A DNA stretch of 64,000 bases from Oncomelania hupensis (taxonomy: Eukaryota > Mollusca > Gastropoda > Littorinimorpha > Pomatiopsidae). The first letter of the stretch is position 1. Each line of letters opens with the position of its first letter. The translations under genes were made by a program, and so were the position numbers. The DNA lies in NCBI GenBank assembly GCA_036898135.1, contig CM072523.1, forward strand, positions 43,583,011-43,647,010, given 5' to 3'. Below are positions 14,401-26,886 of this stretch, piece after piece. A model generated the notes under the pieces. It did not search any database and was not told the origin of the DNA. It was given only the letters and a program-made list of their open reading frames with translations.

Positions 14401-17400
14401 CAAAGCTAGGTCATTCAACGTAGGGGATAAAGTTTTGCTTCTTCTTCCAAATAAATCTAACAAGCTTCAAATGACATGGAAGGGTCCATACATTGTGTCA
14501 GACAAAGTCAACGATTTCGACTACAGGATCAATATCGGCGACAAGGAGAGACTGTACCATGCCAATATCCTCAAGAAGTACATTGACAGAACGCCTACCA
14601 CAGAAACGCACATCGTTGCCGTGGTAATGACTGAGGATAAAGATGAACCAGACACACCCACTTCTCGAACTTCATCGATCCCTCTGATTACATTGCAAAG
14701 GACAGAAGGACCGAAGGACGTTCATATTGCTGAAGATCTCAGCAAGAGTGAAAAAGCAGCGTTGCTTCGCGACATTCAGACCAGAGAGTCAGTTCTCTCT
14801 GATTTACCAGGTTGCACGCCTCTGCAGTCTTGCGAAATACCGCAAGAGAAAGAAGGAGCTGTATTTGTTCGTCAGTACCCACTGCCGTACGCGAAAATAC
14901 AAGCAATTGGCAAAGAGGTAGATGCCATGTTGGAAATGGGTGTAACTGAACCAGCAGCGTCACCATACAGCGCTCCGGTTGTTTTGATACAAAAGAAGGA
15001 TGAGAGCAACAGATTTTGTATCGACTATCGCAGGCTGAATCAAGTGACAAAATTTGACGCTGAGCCGATGCCAGATGTGAACCAGTTGTTCACAAAGCTC
15101 AGTAACAAAAAGATAATGTGAGAGCAGACTTCCTCAGTCGCTCCATGTAACATTCGGATGTAATCATACAAAATGAATATGGGATAAATAGATTTTTGTA
15201 TGGATTATTGTTATCTGAATGCTAGGATAGAATACTGAGTATACTAAATGCCGTAAGTAAACCAGGGTTTACTAAACTCAGTAACAAGTATATGTTAGTT
15301 GTTGAAATTTAGTTTGTTCGAAGTAGAAGGTTAGAGTAAAGTAATAATTAACTTTCTCAGTCGCTCATTGTTACGATAATGTGTTATCCACATTTCGCTT
15401 AAGATGGGGGGTATTGTAATGTTTATTTGAGCTCCTCGCAAGCATAAGTGCAGAGAATAATTATTTTGGGAGCCTGTACTATAAAGGATGTGACGTACCG
15501 GCGCGAGACATTATTATATTTAGTTTTGGATGACGTCGACCGAAGTTTTTGCATCACACGTACACAATGACGTGGTTCCTGCGGTATTTAAAACATTCTT
15601 TGGACAGAATAAAATATTGCCAACCAGTAATCTTAATCGTTTCACGGAGTTGAATGTTAGTATATATATATATATAATATTTACAAACAACTTAACAGAT
15701 TAAGAGAGTTCAATTTCCATGACAGCTTATCAACTTCCTGGATATTGTTTAGCAACGAGAACTGTTAGCTCGGGACTAGACAACAGAACTTTGCCAAAGA
15801 AGGATGAAGCTGAAGACCTGGAGTTTGGAAACCTCCTTAGTTCCTCTTTCACGCCTTTTAACAATAACTTTACAGTCGGCAAAGTAACTAGTCAATCCAT
15901 TCAACGCAGGGTTGAAACTGCAGGATTTGAAGAAGTTCGAACTGGTAAGAATTTTAATTCTGCGCGTCCGCGGAGGAGAATGTATTTGTGTCAGGACGAC
16001 CGCCATTCATTGTTGTTGATGCACATTTGTATTCGTTCGATTGAGTGTTTGCGCGATCATTTTTTTGATTAAATAATGGGGTAATATTATTTGTCAATGA
16101 TCGAAGTTATGTTTTTTATAAATCTTGTAAATGAAATGAGTATCATCGACTTGGAGAAATGAATTGCAACATTGGTTACCATGTCAACTAGTTAACGGTT
16201 TTGGTAAGACGGTTTTCTAGCAAGTCGATACTCATTTTCAGACCTCTGTAAGCTGATAATTAACGAAGTTAGGTACTTCGCTATGTTGCAGGGTCGGACT
16301 TCTTCCTAATTTGTTCTCATTCTACCTGTGAGTCGGGTTACCTATTTTGCCGAGTTTCATCGTTGCGGAAGATCCGACGACTATCGTTCATCATTGTATC
16401 CACCCGGATTGATCAGTATCATCATGACATTGCACGAAAGACTTTGAAAGAACTTTGCGAATACTTATATGACTCTTCGTATCATCTACATCCTCGATCG
16501 TCATTACGTCAAGCTGAGTCCATATTTATTTTATGTGTTGGCTAAGTTAGAAAGCCATCTTACTATCATCCATTCATTAAAAATAAGTTAATGTGAAGTA
16601 AAGTTGTCTTTTAGTTTGTAAAAGAGAGATGAGGAAGTGTTTGATGTGTAAAGTTTAATGTTCAACATCATTTCAGACAAATGACAACACGCGCACATAA
16701 CTGAAAACTTAAACCTTGCCCACTATCTTATCTCAAATTCGTAACAAATACTATCGTCGAAAATGGACTTTCCGTAGTAAATTTTCGATTTGCGTAGCTC
16801 CGTAGCCGCGTATTCATTTCCGGAGTAAACTACGGAAATTCCGTAGTGGTTGGCAATCCTGGGATGATGATGATAATAATAATAAGGTGGAGGAAGAGGA
16901 TGATCAAAACGATATGATGATCAAGATGATGCTGATGATGAAGATGATGATAATGAAGATGACAATCAAGTTGATGACGACGATGATGATGATGATGATA
17001 ATAATATGGATGATGATAACTAGAAGGCAAAGCCCATATGACTCACACGCTCCTTTTGGAACTAGCAATATTTAACATGAAAATGACTGCCCACAAGAAA
17101 AAAAAAACAACAACAAAATGAAACAGTGCCATTAAAATGAAAATACCAATTTTGATCTTTCTATGCTCTTGACCTTGAGATGACCCTGACCTCTGACTAC
17201 CAGTACACTCATTTAATAACAAATAAACTACAACATAAGTTGTATTATGCCAAAAAAGCAGTGACATTGACCTTCACATAACCTCTCATGCTCATGTATG
17301 ATCAAATAACCCAATGTTGTTGCATATTATGGGTTAAACAAAGCCATTCCACTGAACAATGACCTATTTTATTGTATGTTTTGCAAGGCCTAAAATGAAC

Positions 17401-19924
17401 TTGACTTTCAAGGTCAAAGCAAAAATGGAACATATATGAAAGATCAACCTATCATCTCTAAATAAAACAAATCTGAACTTTTTATCTCTCATAGTTTAGG
17501 GTCAAGGTCACTTCAAAGTACCTATACTAACGGGCTTTGGAAAGCTCCAGTGACATTTATCTTGGTGTGAGGTTGACCAAATGTGCACAGGATATGTGTC
17601 TCATTGATATCTATCATGCACTAAAGAATCATAAATTCAATATTAATAACTTAGAACAAATGTGAAATTTTGGGAACAATTGTCATTTTTTTAATTAACA
17701 TTTGTTGTCCCTGTGACCTTGACCTTGAAGTGAAGTCATTCATTCACTGATCATTTATAAGGTCCCATGGGTATACACCATCTTACGAAGTTTGGTTGTG
17801 ATAGCTGAAATAGGTTTTGAGATATTAATCGACTTGCAAGTTTTACATGTCCAGACGGAAACGGCGGACAATTCTTTTTTTAAATTATTTTTTTAACTCT
17901 TAGCGTCCTGTAAAGTTTTCTGTACATTTGCGCCTATATCCTGTAAGGATTTCAAGTTTATTGCAATAAATTGGGTTATGAATTTGAAAAAATTGCAAAA
18001 AAATTATTTATTGTAACATTAACTTCATATTTTAGGATATGTTTACAAAATGGTTATTATATGTACCCAAAGAACCATTTTGACTTCAGTACTATTTTTA
18101 CCTCTTGGAATCTTGTAATTAATTCATAATTACAGGTATTTTATGGACTATGTTAATAAAACAAGACAGTGTGGATTGTGTGTGAATGTGTGCACAGTCA
18201 ACACAGACAAGAAAACTCACTCTGGTTGTCTACACCAAGTCCTTGTGCTCTTTCAGCAATAAGCTCATCAATAAGGTTACCAAACTCACTATTACTGTCG
18301 GAGCTATCCCCTGCCATCATGGCCGAAAATTTCGCAAACTCAAACCTCAAACAAAATCGTTAAAAAAGTACACAAAACCATGTCAAACTTGCGAAAACGA
18401 TAGCGGAAAACACACGGGAACTTTTCCGGAAGTTGACTAAATCGTCTCTCACGCACTGGAGAATTCCTATTTCCTGTGATTTCATGACTAAAAGGTGCAC
18501 TAACGAGGCGCGCATTACCGCGCCTCAGGATTACGGGCGAGGCGCGCATTACCGCGCTATAGGACGCTTTAATGTCCTTTTTTTTAAATATTTAGGACTC
18601 GTCTTGCCCAGATTTGCAAAGATCTGGAAAAAGATTTTGGGGAGGTGAGTACATAGGCTCACATTGCTATGCATGAAGATGACGAAGAGAACCATCTACC
18701 TTTCCATTGACAACCATGCCACGCTGACCAGGGCTGAAGCCTAGAGCTCGAGATGCAAAAGCAGTGTGGGACTTCAGGAAGCCACCTGTCTCTGCCTCCA
18801 CATCACGCACAAAGTTGTCCATGTCCATTCCCTGAAAAATGCATCTAGCTCATTACAAAAGTGACCGAAATGCAGCATTTACAGACTTTTTATTTTCTGT
18901 TTAAACATACTGCACGTGATGTATGTCTAGAAAGAAAAGAAAAGCGCGGCAACTGCTTTAAGAGCGTTTGTTTGTGTAGGTAAAGTCATGGCACCTAGAT
19001 CCTAGACAAGCCACTATGCTATTTCTTCCATCCTTTGGCCTAGTTTACAATCTAAAATTAGACATAAGACAAAAAAGCTCACTCTACAAATCATAAAAAA
19101 AATACACAGGAAAGATGCTTCGAAATAACTTACATTGGCTTCAAAGTCAGCCAGAGTCTTTTTGCCGGTGACAAGGTCCTCAAAGTTTTCTTCCTTGACC
19201 AGCTTGGTGATGTAGCTTTTGGCCAAGGAGTTGGGCAGCGTCCGCAACGCCACCTGCACTGCTCGGCTCAACAGATTTTCGCCATAAGGCGTAGCAGAAT
19301 TGAACACCACCCCAAGACGCAGATCGTTGGATGATTTCTGTGAAGCAGACACCAGATTTAATGTAATGAATGGAAAGCAAAGGTTGGTTGTAAAACAGCA
19401 GTGACAAAGATGTCTGACTTAAACAGATGAAGCTGGAGTGTATTGACAGCATCTGGGATATCATCCTCATTAGATGATATCCTCAGTGGGATGAGGAATG
19501 ATAGGAAAGATCCATCTCCTCTTTACTGCTACCAATGGTTTGTGTTTGTGGATGAGTGCCATAGATTCCATTTGCCAGCAGTCACTTTCTAAACATAGCC
19601 TTCTAATTCATGGCGATAAGAATGCTAACCCTTGTAATAAAGGAAGCAAATTTGCTTTCGTGAAAACATATCTGCTGCAAACAATTATATGAGAATGTGG
19701 TGTTCTTTTCTTATTCAACTTTGACCAGAGATTTTATCAATTAGTTAATTTGGTTGTTGTTCTTGTTATTATTATTATTTGTATTAATTTTGTTCCCCGA
19801 GATTATCATGAAGCTTTGTTTTGTATTCTTTCAGTTGTTATTATTATTAGTTGTAGTAGTATTGTTATTATTATTATTATCATTATTATCATATATTAAT
19901 TATTAGTTGTCTGTTGGTGCTGCT

Positions 19925-19966
<42 letters not shown>

Positions 19967-20071
19967 GTTGTAGTTGCATTGTTATTATTATTTTTTTTAT
20001 AATTATTCTAATGATTATGATTATTATTAATATTATGATGATTATTTTGTATTATTATTCTTATTATTATA

Positions 20072-20107
<36 letters not shown>

Positions 20108-23100
20108 ATTATTATTATTATTATTATGATCTAGGATGGATCTAAGGCATGGAAGAATGGGTGAGTGTTGTAGTTGTGTATACATATACTGTGGAATAAT
20201 TATCTGTGTGTTAAATGTGTACGCATGGGTATGTGGCTGGTTATCTGTTTATGCATGTGTGTTAGTGTTTATAGATTTGTATTTTGGTATGGAAGTTGTT
20301 TTTGATAGTATATCAAATGTATCAATATTGTATGTCCATGTTTGTAATAATTTTGATGTTGTTATCTCCTTCCTTATTGCACTGCTAAACAAATATCCAT
20401 GCCTTGTGTTTGGACAATAAAGAATCTTGAATCTTGAATCTAATGCCTTGAGCACTATATTATATAGTATCACAAGTATATCAACTAACAAGTTAGCATC
20501 TCGTATTGCCCCTAGTCGACGTGCGGTGGTCCCGTTTAGCTACAAGCTGAGACGGGGAAATCCCAAACCTAAAAATAGAATAGAGAATTCTGGGAAATCT
20601 GTTCTCGTGAAGATGTGCTCGCTGAAATGAAACGAAAGTTGAGAGAGGAACTGCATATTTCTGGTAGTGAACAAAGGCAGAAACTTGTCAGCAGTATTAT
20701 CAGCGATGGAGTTATAATGGACGAAGTGCTCCATACCTATGAAGTTGCCTTTGCTCGAGCAAAGAAACTAAAGAAGGATTTAGCCGACGTTATTTCAGAA
20801 AAGGATTTCTCTACCCATAATTCCCCTGGGTTTTGAAGTTTCTAAAAAGTTATTTCAGGCCGATGACGCTCTATGGAGCACAAAGCATGTAAAGGGAAGC
20901 AATCGGTTGTACGCGCACGTCGAAAGAGACATAGAAGAGAGATGCTAACTTGTTAGTTGAATACTTGTGATAGTATATAAAGAACACGTACATTGTTTTA
21001 GTTTTACTATTTGACAACAAAATAATAGGTACGTTATCTTTCAGTTTAAATACAATTTTTAAGGGAGGCGCACTACCGTGAAATAAAAAGTCCTACTGTA
21101 TCTTTGAATACTACCAATATGTGACTTAGTAGTATCTAACACAAATTATACTGTCATATTTTATGTATAGACCAAGGCTGACTTACTCCTTAGTTGTAAA
21201 TAATCAAGATACAAATAAATAAATAGGAGTAAATTAATCTTCAAAACATGATATACCAACTCAACCAACAATGCAATACCAATTCCGGACAGGAAGGCAG
21301 TAACTATTAATTTGGATCACTACGGCACCATAGTACCAAAACTTCATTAGTACCACCACAAGTGGCGTTACCCTTCTCCCCGTCTCCCCTCCCAAACAAA
21401 AAAAAACAACTAAGTAATACTGTGAAATATTGTATTTTAAATTTTATGGCAACATGAACATACATGCCAATGTACATGCTTCTGAACTTCTACTGGCATC
21501 TTGAATCGCTGTAATGGTGTGAGTTGCGAGTGTTATAAATCAATGTACTATTATTATTATTATTATTTTTTAATTATTATTACAGCTTTAGCAGGAATGG
21601 TACTCACTGTCAACTACGTTGGAAGGTTTCAGAATAATATTTTAAACTAGCAGATAACCATAAAATTGTGACAGAAGCTATCACTACCCTTTGCCTTTTA
21701 GAAATGTGCCAACATCAGCAAGCGATGATTCAGTGAAAACTATATAATCTTTATTACATTTTAATTTTATTTTATAGTGAGATTATGTGTACATGCCCAA
21801 CTTACCACTTGCTTGATAGCACTGTACAGAAGATCACGACCTTGAGCTGTCTCAAGGTCACACACCACCCACAAGGACACAGAGCGCACACCTTCCTCAT
21901 CTGCACATCGTTAATATAATACAAATAACATTTAAATAATATTTTAAAAATAATAATAAAACTTATAAATAAATAAAATCAAATATAATAAAACCCATTA
22001 TAACAAACACTTTGTGTCCTCCTTCAGATGTGCATGGCCAACAGAGCTGCCAACCCCTAAAAAAAATTTCAGTAGCAAACAAAGAAAAATATCAGTAGTT
22101 TCAGCTCAATTTCAGTAGCAAATGTACGAACAAGAATTTTCACATGATAAAATGAGCATTATTTAAAATGTTGATATTAGCTTAAATAAAAACCAAACAC
22201 CAACACAAAAAGCATTAACTTTCAAATATTTATTTTTAAAATGATACGAATGTAGTAGGAAAATTTAATAAGTGCGCGAGGAAACACCATACGCGGCGAG
22301 GAATCGCGATTAATCGCGAGTCCTCGCGTGTAATCGCCTGAAGGAAACACGGGGATCACAGGACATGACTGTGGTCTCTCTCTCTCTCTCTCTCTCTGTC
22401 TGTCTACCGCGCAGTGGCTGCTGAGCTAAAAATAGCGCACACGCAAAGCACTATACGAAAGTCTATGATATTGACGAAAGCCTAGCAGGCCTACGTCTCT
22501 CGCGGCTTTGTTTCGATACTTTTAAAAAAATAGGTATGCTTTGAAATTTTTCTTCCGTAGTATTTCTTGAAATGGCGTAGTTGCGGAATTAAAGAACATT
22601 TTCCGGAGAAACTACGGACGTTCCGTAGGGGTTGGCAGCTCTGGGCCAAGAGCCTTGAGCAGCTTTGTGAGCTGGAAGGTGGGATATGTAACCCATGTGT
22701 TTAAAATACTGACCTCTCTTTGTTAGGTATTTCATCCTTTCAGCCACTACTGCTGACATCTCTCTGGAACTCAGCATGGTGAATGTTTCTGGTTCGTCCA
22801 GCGAACTGCCGTCTGCAAAACAACAGCAAGCAAATTTTGAATCTAAACAGCAACCATAACGTTCCCCCACCCTCTTCTCTCCTTGAACATATAATCTCAA
22901 CAGAAAAAGAGTATTTGACACACCATCATTACCACCACCACCACTGCCACCATCATCATCACCATCAGTATCAACATCACCATCATCAAGCAAAAAAGTA
23001 TAAATTAAAAGGCACTGGATAAACCAACAATCACAACTATTCCACACAAATATGCAATTCCTACACTCCCATAATATAAAATGATCCTTGTTTTGGATCC

Positions 23101-26100
23101 ATATACAGCTACAGTGATTACTAATTGTTTAAAGTCACCAGAAATGCACAAAGAATCTGTACAAGTTTAGGCTTTCAAGGCACCTTTGATACCTCTTTAA
23201 CAAAATATCCACACAACACAACAATCCTCACAGACACACAAAGTCATACCCATACATACCAATATTTTCGGTGAGATCAAGGCTAGAAGCAGCAGGGGCC
23301 AGCACTCTGGAGTTCAGTCGTGGCATGATGTTATCTTGCTTCATCAACCAGTCCAGAACGTCCATTCTGTCTGTTAGATCTCCCTAAAGTAACAGGTAGC
23401 TTCAATTATTCACCACACACAACATCAGCTGTACAGTATGGGTTATAGGTGATCACCCATCCAACTGCTAAACATGGTCAACATGTTGGCTATCTGGCCT
23501 ATATGGTTAGAATTCTGCCTGTGAAACAGTACAGACAGACGTCAGCAATACAACGCAAAACAAATTGATTCTTCTGAAGTGAAACAAGCTAGCTGAGAAC
23601 CGCACATGGTACAGTGCCCACAAGAGAGCACCTATGACTAAGCAAGTCCGAGGTACACCAACAAATTTTCAAAAGTTGCTAAGGGTGGAGTCAAATTGGG
23701 TGGTATCAAAAATAAAATGCTACAGGAGTCAAAATATTTAAATATAATGGTATTTATCCGGTATTTTTCCTAGGGTTACAGTTCAAAGAGCTCCAACATA
23801 GGCCATGACAAGCAAGCACAAAACTAACTTGATAATAAGAAAGCCACTTACTTGGTAGATAGCCTTTTGGATGTTTGGTGTCTGCTTGAGAATCTCAGTG
23901 ACAACACCCTCCTCAAAACTTTCTTGGGTGAGATACTTCTTCTCCAAAGGCACTCCGTTGATCAGCACATGAGGAAACCCTGACAGGCCTGAACGACTCA
24001 CAAAATCTCCCCCAGCCTGTTTGGAAAAAAACAAACGCATCGCAGTATTAACAGCTAAACAATACACGGACTCCGATTTTCATGTTTTTAATCTGACTGG
24101 AGCTCACACTCACTTTCCTTTCCCTTTCATACTCATCCACCTTAATTAACTTTGGGTTTTGCAGAGCGATAAATGTATCAGATGCTTGAAAGGGGACAAA
24201 GAGTGGAGATGGTGGTAAGGAAATAGAGGAGGTGGGGGTGGGGGGAGTGTGGAGAAGTGGGGCTCAGAGTTGTGAAGGCTTGGAAACCTGCCCACCCCTT
24301 TATAACAAAGGGCAGTCATTCACAGTCATTCTTCTGTAAAATTAAATCATCATAATTACTTAAAACTGAACTTTAACAAAAACAAATGTTAAAATTAATA
24401 AATAAATAAGAGGAGTCACAAAACAGACCTTTCTAGTGTCATCGTAATCAGAGCTGTCCCCAAAAATAATGTCCGTGTCTTCCCCAGGATGCTGGGCAGA
24501 GAACTCTGCAATGATGTGTTCTGCAGTGATCTCACCACTGCCAATCTTCTCATACACCTATGGCAAAAACAATCAATCATAATAAAACATAGCCACAACT
24601 AACCTTCTGTTGGTTGTTGTTTATCTGTTTTGCTTTATAACAGATGACAAAGAAGCTTCACAGATCTTTGGATCAATACACAGACTCACGTTGTCGTAAA
24701 CATGTCAGTCAAAAACCTAACACTGTACCTGTACAACTGTGATCATCTATACTAAATTAAGATGGAGCAAACATTTTCCACCTGATGCCCATTGCCTAGA
24801 GCATTATGCAAAACAACAATCATTCATTTATCCAACCTGTGCCTAGCTTAGAGAAGCCAAGAACCAAGGTGCGTGCTTCATATTAATTTGATACACTGAA
24901 GCTTCCTTCCTGCCATGAACATGCTTGTAAAAATGCATAAGATGTATTTATTGAAATGCTGGTCTTTTCTAAGGATCACATGTTCCATCCCCCAGCCTGT
25001 TCTTGCTAATACTTGGCTGAGTACACTCAACACACTTACATCAGTGATGAAGGACAGAGCTTTGGCCGGTGACTGGTCAGCCTTAATGAAATCAAAGGCG
25101 CGAGCGAACGCCACACCAGCATCAGCCTTGCCGGTGACAGAGGAATCACTGTTCACCGCCATCACCAAACCCAACCTGTAACCAAGACACAGCTTGTGAA
25201 TGTGTTAAGAAGTCTCTATACAGTCATGGGACACGTAAATAGCATACTAGATAAGTCTAGTATTTCTCATGCAAAAGACCATTACACAGTAATTAACATG
25301 CCTCGAGCAATATGAGCTATGGATATGGACACAAAGTTATCATAATCAAGACGTAACACAATACGTGTTTTTTGTGACAATCCTTGTTCTGACTGATTAC
25401 ATAATTCCCGAATGATGTTAAGTTTTCCACCATATACAGTTTCTATAAATAAATGTGTCTGCTCGTTAAAGATACAGCTGTTGATACTGTTTGGATCTTT
25501 GGGTGTATGAAAATAAAAAAACTATGTAACGACTGCTCTGCCTTGTTATTGAGTAAACGACTTGGGTGTATAGGAACTCGACAATTACACAGATCCAAGC
25601 ATCGGAGCTGAATTTACATTTGGCATGTAACAATCACTAAAGATATTGACCTCCGTCACAGCCTGGCAAGTTGGGTTAGCTCAATGGTTCAGAGAAATAC
25701 AAAGCTTGCAGCAAGTGTATTACTTTGGGTGACATCCACTCTGATCATGACTTCACAAACTATATGTGCAAATTGGACTACCAACCTAGTACCTAATGTC
25801 TTCAATGACTATGTCAGCTATAACACAGGCTGTATGAAAGCAATCCTTCCTTTTCTTTATGTAATTATTTTTGATTTTATATTTACCTGATAGGGGCACT
25901 GTGGACCTGAAAGGCTTCAGCCATCTTCAGCAGTTCTCTGGAAGAGTCGTCAGCTGGGTTAACAGCAAATACCTGTGTAACAGACCCATCCGCCATCAAA
26001 TGAAAACTACACAACTATCCAAGGCATAATCAAACATACTGCTGACAATCAGTTGATCAAACAATGAAGAAATCAACGATTAAAATATCAGTCATTCATC

Positions 26101-26823
26101 AACCAAGCAAAGGATCTAGAATTAACTGAGTGTTGTTTTGTTTTTCTTTACGAAAAGTTGATCAATGGGGATACATATTCCAAAGCCCACCAATAGGTGA
26201 GTGAACACTAAACTGTTTCTCTCAAGAAATTATATAGCTACTTATATAGTACTTATATAGCTACTTATATAGCTACTTATATAGTACTTATATAGTATTG
26301 CTTTTGCAAGCCATGCAACTGGTCTTTTCAGTGCCAATTGACTGCTATATAACAAACACTAAGACATACGGCCAACGTGCATTCGCTTACTCCGCACCCA
26401 AGCAGTGGAATTCCCTTCCCTCCCATATCCGCAACATACAATCAACACAAGCATTCAAAAAGGCCCTCAAAACCCACCTCTTCAAACTGCATTATTCAGA
26501 CTGATTTGTATCCCGCTGCCATTCACTCCTCTTTTGTCTCTGTCTGATCCGTAAGTGTATACACGGCTGTAAATATTTATACTGTTTTTCTTCCTGGGTC
26601 TAACCGGGCATATAAATAGCTGTTATTAGGTTTTTGCTATTCTATTTCTGTCTTTTTTGTCATTTGTGTACATAGTTGTAAATAGTTTGTACCTTTACTG
26701 TTCCGTCTTTTGGTGTATTGTAGCAAAAGCGATGTTTGATCGAGTGCATGTATTTATATGTAATGACTATGTAAAGCGTGGTGAGTCTGGTCATAGGCTG
26801 GAGTACCCGCTATATAAAAATCC

Positions 26824-26886
<63 letters not shown>

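Larger units (their letters stand above)
9304..16746 (+). mobile_element. Complete Ty3/Gypsy-type LTR retrotransposon with integrase before a truncated RT (non-autonomous)
   Basis: 7,443 bp with two 1,332-bp LTRs that appear identical throughout, each starting TGTAATG and ending CGTAACA. A 5-bp target duplication AATAC lies at 9299-9303 and 16747-16751. A primer-binding site and polypurine tract are in place. Near-identical LTRs mean recent insertion. The polyprotein reads Gag-protease-integrase-RT start and then stops, so core RT and RNase H are absent and copying must have used proteins supplied in trans. Integrase before RT is the order of Gmr1-like Ty3/Gypsy elements, not of ordinary Gypsy. 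It is inserted inside the hAT-like element in UGGT intron 21. Confidence 0.93.
8585..16861 (-). mobile_element. hAT-like DNA transposon, split by a nested LTR retrotransposon
   Basis: The left end CAGAGTTGCCAACCCC (8585) and right end, read on the minus strand CAGGATTGCCAACCAC (16861), form terminal inverted repeats. The flanks are GGATGA on both sides (8579-8584 and 16862-16867). Without the retrotransposon and one copy of its target duplication (9304-16751), the element is 829 bp. It carries the first part of a transposase on the minus strand. The CAG ends and finger-bearing transposase suggest hAT, but the target duplication is 6 bp instead of 8. Confidence 0.75.
17027..18680 (+). repeat. 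Dispersed repeat family DR1, copy 2, interrupted at about 17890-18570
   Basis: Starts with the family 5' end (GCAAAGCCCATATGACTCAC) and shares the TGACCTTGAC core. It ends AGGTGAGTACATAGGCTCAC at 18644-18662, only 38 bp from the exon 21 donor. The alignment with copies 1 and 3 breaks at about 17885 and resumes at about 18575. Confidence 0.75.

Noticed and set aside
15719..16072. Second member of a gene family (duplicate of the ORF at 9608)
   Set aside because: The identical sequence is explained by the two LTRs of one retrotransposon.
20582..20836. ENY2-like protein
   Set aside because: Only a faint resemblance in charged helical residues; too weak to name.
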